Source: a virus. Taken from it: a stretch of 23,710 nucleotides of DNA. Positions 19,901 through 23,710 of the stretch are shown one piece after another. The stretch's first letter is position 1. Each line of letters begins with the position of its first letter. Location: positions 1-23,710 of IMG/VR virus record IMGVR_UViG_3300009176_000075; one strand, written 5' to 3'. The notes beneath the pieces are model-generated. The model did no database searches. It saw only the letters and a list, made by a program, of their open reading frames with translations, and was not told the origin of the DNA. Both the position numbers and the translations under genes were made by a program.

Positions 19901-22579
19901 CAGTACACCTGTACCGTGCCCGCGGGCACCGGCATTGTCGACGTGACGGTCGGCACGGCGGGAGACGAGGCGAGCTATCTCCGGGTGCCGGACGCGTACG
20001 CCTACACCGACACCGACGTGCGCGCGAAGCGGATCTATCGCGCGGAATACGACGCGGTGTTCGGGCACTGGCGCAACCTCTTTACCGCGATTGCCACCCT
20101 GACGCCCAGCGAGACCACGCACGTCGACGACGCGGCGACGCAGCCCCCCGGGCTCAACGATTCGCCCCTCACCCTCACGGAGGACGCCGGGACGCCGGTC
20201 ACGGACGCGACCGGAAAAACGCCACCGACGTGGCACTACCTGCTGACCGGGATCCCCGGCAGCGGTGAGGGGGCGATCGTGGCGCCCGTCCTCGTGAACA
20301 CGGCCGTCAATGTCTGGATCCAACGCGACGACGTCGAGGCCCAGGCGGCCTTCGCGCTGCGGCACGGCGGCACCGGGGTCCGGGAAGGGCGCGTCACCGA
20401 TACGACCCTCCGGACGGCGGCGCTCATCCGCCGCGTCGAGGCCGAGCTCGCGCTGTGGAAGGACCCGATCCGGACCGTCAAATTCCCCTCGCGCGACCCG
20501 AAGCTCACGGTCGGGGGCACGGTCACGTTCGCGCTGGTCCGACCGCCGATCGCGGGCAGTTTCCTGATTCAAACGGTCGGCGCCTCACTCTCGCCGAACC
20601 TCACCACGGATCCGATTCTGTCGGTGACGGCGTCGAGTGTGCGGTTTACGCTCGAGGATCTGCTCCGGCGCGTCGTGCTGAAGGACGAGGACCGAGGCGG
20701 CGGGGGATCCGGCAGCGGCACCGGCGCGTCGTCGAGCAGCAGCGACGGTCCCGACCCGGCGGTCTGGGGCGATCTCGGCGGCACGCTGAGCGACCAAACC
20801 GATCTCGTCGCGGCCCTCGCCGTGAAGGCCTCGACGACGCACGCGGCGACCCATGCCCTCGCGGGGAGCGATCCGCTGTCGGTCCTCGATCTCGACGGCT
20901 TCCCCGGCGGCACCACAGACTTCCTGCGGGCGGATGGATCGTTTGCGACCCCGGCAGGCGGCGGCGGGGCGTGGTCTATGGCGCGCCTGCTCGCGGGCAA
21001 CAGTGTCGACGGGTCCGCGGACGTCGCCTTCGCGAACAAGTTCCTCGCGCAGGGCGTCGCGGATGCCGGCCTCACGGGCGCGCAATTCCTCGGCGCGCTG
21101 GCGACGGGCATCGTCAAGAACACGACGACGACCGGCGTGCTGTCGATCGCTGTCGCCGGCGACTTCCCGACGCTGAATCAGAGCACGAGCGGCAACGCCT
21201 TGACGGCCACGTTGGCGGTGGCGGCGACCGTGCTCGCCACGCCCCGCGCCATCAACGGCGTCAGCTTCGACGGCTCGGCCCCGATCACCGTCACGGCGGC
21301 GGCCGGCACGCTGACCGGCGCGACGCTCGCGGCGACTGTCCTGGCGTCTTCCTTGACGAGTGTCGGCGTGCTGGCGACCCTCACAGTGACGGCGCCGATC
21401 GCGGGGAGCGTCACGGGGTCGTCCGGGTCGACGACGGGGAATGCCGCGACGGCGACCAGCGCGGGGAAGTGGACCACCGCGCGGAACCTGGCCGGGAACA
21501 GCGTTGATGGCTCGGCGACGGTCGCGTTCGCGAACAAGTTCGTCGTGCAAGGCACCGCGGACGCCGGCCTGTCGGCGGCGCAGTTCCTGGGCGCGCTCGG
21601 CACCGGCATCGTCAAGAACACCACGACGACCGGCGTGCTGTCGATCGCCGTCGCCGGCGACTTCCCGACGCTCAACCAGAACACCACGGGCAGCGCGGCG
21701 AGTCTGAGCGCGACGCTGGTCGCGACCTCCGGCGGGACGGGGCAAAGTGTGTTCGCCGTCGGCGACCTGCTCTATGCGGACACGACGACGACGCTCGCCC
21801 GGCGCGCGGCCGTGGCGGCCGGATCGTATCTCCGGGCGGCCGGCGTCACCACGGCGCCCGTGTGGTCGACGCTGATCCTGCCGAACGCGATCACCGCGAA
21901 CCAGGTGGTGTACGGCTCGGCGACGAACACCTACGGTAGCAGCGCGAGCCTGACGTTTGACGGGACGACCCTCGCGATCGCCGGCAACCTCACGGTCACG
22001 TCGACCGCCGGCCCGGGCCTCGTCATCAGTAAGGGCAACAACCAGCCGGTCGCGTTCCAGGTGCTGGGCACGGCGGGGAATAGCCAATCGCTGAGCATGA
22101 TCGCGGACGTCCTCACCTATACCCAAAATGACGGCCTGACGGTCAACATCTCGATCACGCAATTAGGCGCCGTCACGATCCCGGGCACGCTCGCCGTCGG
22201 GGCCGTGACCGGGAGCAACAAGATCGTCTCGACGCATGCGACGGCCGGCCTCGGCTACGCGACCGGCGCCGGCGGGACCGTCACGCAGATCACGAGCCGG
22301 ACGACGACCATCATCCTCAATAAAGCGACGGGGAAGATCACGCTGTTCTCGGTGTCGCAGGCCGCGGACACCACGGTGGTGTTCACCTTGACCAACTCCG
22401 CGATCGCGGCGACGGACCTCTTGGCGTTCAGCCAGATCGCGGGCGCGATCGGGTCGTACAACATCACGGCCGTGTGTGGGGCCGGCACGGCCCAAGTCAG
22501 TATTCGCAACGTGACGCCGGCGGCGATCAGCGAAGCGCCGGCCTTCCGGTTCGTGGTGATCAAATCGGTCGATGCCTAG
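16919..22579 (+). CDS. giant tail-tip mosaic: propeller, TIG domains, hub-like part and fibre
   Basis: This 1,886-residue protein starts four bases after the tape measure stop. Residues about 5-318 contain seven related repeats starting at W5, W54, W98, W141, W183, W229 and W277. Each carries a WxxVAWAP-LFVAV core and an Asp-box-like S-x-DG-x-T-W, predicting a seven-bladed beta propeller. TIG/IPT domains occupy about 321-404, 405-488 and 951-1025. Between them, roughly 490-760 resembles a tail hub (FRGPVVSTDLTFVLTD, SAQFTECLTALCEAMGGGAF, YLDERDLHLF). A second hub-like or fibronectin-like part spans about 770-1255. A Gly/Ser linker lies near 1260-1280. Residues 1290-1778 are tail-fibre repeats, and 1779-1886 match a common fibre C-terminal domain. 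It probably combines tail hub, carbohydrate or protein binding, and receptor-binding fibre. Domain limits are by eye. Confidence 0.85.
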   Translation: MPLTWTQQSTPTTYNNVWRDLCYAPGFGLFVAVGSQNSGSDAHRVMTSPDGVTWTMRAAASATSWRAVAWAPTLGTSGRLVAVGASAVMTSDDGGVTWTSRTASEANLWYDVAWAPALTLFVAVAAAGTHRVMTSPDGVTWTNRTAAAARAWESVVWAEALGLFVAASVTGGHAMTSADGTSWTEQTAVFGAQSVTERGLAWSEDLGRLVAIQQNNDDPIWTSDTGTAWTQRTVPTTGGSRPVWSGAAWGAGQCVVVAAAGATNTNQIAVSADGVTWTESDPAVATVEPWHQVAWGADRFVALANNTNNDGLSVMTSPAPALTVTAIDPADGLSLGGTAVTITGTGFVDGAEVNFDHLAATDVVVVSPTSITCVTPAHVAGVVDVTVTLLPSGGYGTLVDAFEYLAYGIASVTPDHGPVTGDTAVTIAGLGFTVDADITFGGIAATDIVFVDETAYTCVTPAHTVGPVTVVVGDSEFAEAFTFEALDVEGPALPEDDETWTGLVRTDPAPSLSSSHHGISTLTFTTRESGEVPAGQIIGLDFGDGPVFRGPVVSTDLTFVLTDAELAQQHHAVDFAWDLNAIRPFGTWTDVSVSTIVAEMLAESAPDFTGSGVAAGLPEVTILFDGSAQFTECLTALCEAMGGGAFYLDERDLHLFQDPEAGTDPDVITADTASFLHDAPVTLTEDLTQLRTRIHGKGAGSSTRALALAGDTTLEVGSLENFESAGGSVLVGSQVVTYTGTAKVAEAARRAATAPTGPGGGMTLLPSLTGSAPYDNGNIRNLVAYKLSFVDERGRESALSEAQAITWSPQVAPVGGGAAVATTGGFMDFGHYSYVISYATAEGETNGAVWMSPYGITGNANGAVVFTDLVTNDDPRVLTIRIYRTKRGAFSPYYLVGEIPNTLPNTFTDVLNDASLTTPNFNIAPRTINTTGGTVYLSNIPPCPDPVAGGAVQPSFGPVAGGTSITVTGRGFIAGLNVYVGGTLATAITFIDETQYTCTVPAGTGIVDVTVGTAGDEASYLRVPDAYAYTDTDVRAKRIYRAEYDAVFGHWRNLFTAIATLTPSETTHVDDAATQPPGLNDSPLTLTEDAGTPVTDATGKTPPTWHYLLTGIPGSGEGAIVAPVLVNTAVNVWIQRDDVEAQAAFALRHGGTGVREGRVTDTTLRTAALIRRVEAELALWKDPIRTVKFPSRDPKLTVGGTVTFALVRPPIAGSFLIQTVGASLSPNLTTDPILSVTASSVRFTLEDLLRRVVLKDEDRGGGGSGSGTGASSSSSDGPDPAVWGDLGGTLSDQTDLVAALAVKASTTHAATHALAGSDPLSVLDLDGFPGGTTDFLRADGSFATPAGGGGAWSMARLLAGNSVDGSADVAFANKFLAQGVADAGLTGAQFLGALATGIVKNTTTTGVLSIAVAGDFPTLNQSTSGNALTATLAVAATVLATPRAINGVSFDGSAPITVTAAAGTLTGATLAATVLASSLTSVGVLATLTVTAPIAGSVTGSSGSTTGNAATATSAGKWTTARNLAGNSVDGSATVAFANKFVVQGTADAGLSAAQFLGALGTGIVKNTTTTGVLSIAVAGDFPTLNQNTTGSAASLSATLVATSGGTGQSVFAVGDLLYADTTTTLARRAAVAAGSYLRAAGVTTAPVWSTLILPNAITANQVVYGSATNTYGSSASLTFDGTTLAIAGNLTVTSTAGPGLVISKGNNQPVAFQVLGTAGNSQSLSMIADVLTYTQNDGLTVNISITQLGAVTIPGTLAVGAVTGSNKIVSTHATAGLGYATGAGGTVTQITSRTTTIILNKATGKITLFSVSQAADTTVVFTLTNSAIAATDLLAFSQIAGAIGSYNITAVCGAGTAQVSIRNVTPAAISEAPAFRFVVIKSVDA
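20972..21698 (+). repeat. duplicated fibre module (two copies, 498 bp apart)
   Basis: Two copies of a module of about 75 residues start at W1352 (20972) and W1518 (21470). Both contain LAGNSVDGSA, VAFANKF, AQFLGALxTGIVKNTTTTGV and LSIAVAGDFPTLNQ. The nucleotide sequences are nearly identical over about 70 bases (21112-21181 and 21610-21679), indicating recent duplication or ongoing gene conversion. Confidence 0.8.
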
Positions 22580-22592
22580 AGAGGAACCCTGA

Positions 22593-22880
22593 ATGGCTGA
22601 ACAGCTCGATCTGACCACGCCGCTCGTCGTCCCGGATAAGACCTTTTACCGGGTGACGAAGCTCATCTTGGAATGGGATCTTCAGACCATCGGGATCGTC
22701 CTGGTTGGAAGCGATGGCGTCGTCACGACGGCGGGGTACAGCGGCGCCCAGGCGATCGCGTTGATGACCGTCCTGAATACGGCCGACCTCTCGGTGAAGT
22801 CGCTGCAGAAGCGCGTCCTCGAGAAACTCGTCACCGACGGCAAGTTGACGGCGGGGGCCGTGACGGGGACGCCGACATGA
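22593..22880 (+). CDS. small hypothetical protein downstream of the fibre
   Basis: This 95-residue protein has GAGAGGAA just upstream of ATG 22593. It contains VVPDKTFYRVTKLILEWDLQ, IGIVLVGSDGVVTTAGYSG and a helical C-terminus (LSVKSLQKRVLEKLVTDGKL). Short proteins of this type follow tail fibre genes in some siphoviruses. It may be a fibre chaperone or a minor tail protein, but no family is recognised. It overlaps the next gene as ATGA. Confidence 0.65.
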   Translation: MAEQLDLTTPLVVPDKTFYRVTKLILEWDLQTIGIVLVGSDGVVTTAGYSGAQAIALMTVLNTADLSVKSLQKRVLEKLVTDGKLTAGAVTGTPT

Positions 22881-23290
22881 TCGCCACCACCCTCGGCGCG
22901 CTCGTCACCGCGGAACCGGCGCTCGAACGCCTGGCGACGGAACGGCTCTCGGTGAAAGCGGCGTACCACGTCGCGAAACTGGCGCGCCTGGTGCGTCTGG
23001 AGACCGCGCTCTTTCACGAGGCCCGGCAAAAGGCGCTGCTCGAATTCGGGGAGGAGCGGGACGCGGCGACCCCCGAAGAACGGGCGCGGCTCGGGCCACG
23101 GGTCATCACCGTGACGCCCGAGCATGCGGCCGCGTTCACCGCGCGGCTCGCGGACCTGACCGCGCTGCCGGTGGAGCTCGCCTGGACGCCGCTCGACCTG
23201 GAGGCCCTCGGCGACCTCCGCATCACGCCGGCCGATCTCCTGGCGCTGGGCCCGTTGATCGCGGACCCGAAAGAAGAAGGACATGAGTGA
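22877..23290 (+). CDS. hypothetical helical protein
   Basis: This 137-residue protein starts at ATG 22877, overlapping the previous TGA; this choice removes a longer non-homologous extension upstream. It is mostly alpha-helical and charged (LERLATERLSVKAAYHVAKL, LFHEARQKALLEFGEERDAA), with a C-terminal acidic segment. There is no signal peptide or membrane segment. Its last bases overlap the holin-like gene by eight. The function is unknown; a position near lysis genes is noted. Confidence 0.6.
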   Translation: MIATTLGALVTAEPALERLATERLSVKAAYHVAKLARLVRLETALFHEARQKALLEFGEERDAATPEERARLGPRVITVTPEHAAAFTARLADLTALPVELAWTPLDLEALGDLRITPADLLALGPLIADPKEEGHE

Positions 23291-23576
23291 ATTCATCGAG
23301 CGGGCGTACATCAACGCGTGGGCGATCTCCGTGCTGTCGAGCCGCACGATGTGGTGGAACGCCGCGAACCTCTTCGTCGCCGTCCTGTCGCTGACGGAGG
23401 TCCTGGCGCTGATTCCGTTGCGGTTCGTGCCGCTCCAGGTCGCCGTCGTGGCGATGGTCAACCTCGCGCTGCGGATGAGGACCACGCGGCCGGTGGCGTT
23501 CGTGGCGCCCGGCAACACGCTGGTGATTCAGGTCCCGAAGATTGACCCGCCGGCGCCGCCGTTGGTGGGGGACTGA
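23283..23576 (+). CDS. holin-like small membrane protein
   Basis: This 97-residue protein has AGAAGG just before ATG 23283. Residues about 24-60 are hydrophobic, with two likely membrane segments (NLFVAVLSLTEVLALIPL and FVPLQVAVVAMVNLAL) separated by a short turn. A basic stretch (RMRTTRPVAF) and a Pro-rich tail follow. Small two-pass proteins at this position, after tail genes, are often holins or holin-like. The assignment is from topology and context, not from a recognised family motif. Confidence 0.6.
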   Translation: MSEFIERAYINAWAISVLSSRTMWWNAANLFVAVLSLTEVLALIPLRFVPLQVAVVAMVNLALRMRTTRPVAFVAPGNTLVIQVPKIDPPAPPLVGD

Positions 23577-23579
23577 GCC

Positions 23580-23710
23580 ATGACCGCAGACGAATCGATT
23601 GCCGCGTTGAAGGAGCTGCTCCTCGCCGAGATTCGGGGCACCCGCACGCTCATCGAGGAAAAGGACAACCGGTACCGGGACCTGGTCGAGACGAAGACCA
23701 AGGGGATTCT
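23580..23710 (+). CDS. coiled-coil protein, N-terminal part (runs off window)
   Basis: From ATG 23580 the frame is open to the window end (about 43 codons). The peptide begins MTADESIAALKELLLAEIRG and continues with RTLIEEKDNRYRDLVETKTK, an amphipathic helix typical of coiled coils. With a holin-like neighbour it could be an XhlA- or spanin-type accessory with a later membrane segment. That part lies outside the window, so the call is speculative. Confidence 0.5.
   Translation, partial: MTADESIAALKELLLAEIRGTRTLIEEKDNRYRDLVETKTKGI

Noticed and set aside
20585-22162. Long reverse-strand open frame of 525 codons opposite the fibre
   Set aside because: It is a shadow of the repeat-rich fibre coding sequence with extreme Arg content.

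Overview
The window is a contiguous piece of a tailed double-stranded DNA phage or prophage with siphovirus-like gene order and very high GC. It was read by eye only. It contains the packaging, head, head-tail joining and tail modules, the start of a probable lysis module, and one edge of a regulatory region. The GC-rich third codon positions point to a high-GC bacterial host, but nothing here fixes the host phylum. I saw no integrase, tRNA, CRISPR array or insertion sequence, so virus versus prophage cannot be decided.

Layout. Positions 1-708 hold a leftward operon of three overlapping genes led by an excisionase/MerR-type helix-turn-helix protein. Positions 709-1042 form a divergent control region with a phased repeat cluster (947-984) and a palindrome (1009-1026). 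Rightward genes then begin: a small membrane protein, a conserved phage-type hypothetical and an HNH nuclease (1043-1943), joined by stop-start overlaps. A 220 bp segment with a doubtful micro-ORF and a stem-loop precedes the P27-like small terminase (2164) and the large terminase (2711-4462). Three small genes follow, then the HK97-type portal (5246-6751), the S49 prohead protease (6748-7866) and the HK97-fold capsid protein (7881-9449). A strong intrinsic terminator hairpin follows the capsid gene.

Positions 9549-12960 carry small head genes (including a candidate papain/C39-like cysteine peptidase), a gp6-like connector, a head-tail adaptor, an HK97-gp10-like protein and a tail-terminator-like protein. 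Positions 12979-16914 carry a beta-rich structural protein, a tail tube protein, a tail assembly chaperone pair made by an apparent -1 frameshift on an A9 run, and a 723-aa tape measure protein. One 5.66 kb gene (16919-22579) encodes a 1,886-aa mosaic with a predicted seven-bladed propeller, TIG/IPT domains, hub-like segments and a repeat-rich fibre. The window ends with two small genes, a holin-like membrane protein and the start of a coiled-coil protein.

Together these genes package DNA, build and mature the procapsid, close the head, and assemble a long tail tipped by one very large hub/fibre protein. The most unusual features are the mosaic tail-tip protein, the hydrophobic N-terminal extension of the capsid protein, the DnaJ-like cysteine pairs at the protease C-terminus, the cysteine-peptidase-like head-module gene and the 10-bp-phased repeats in the control region.
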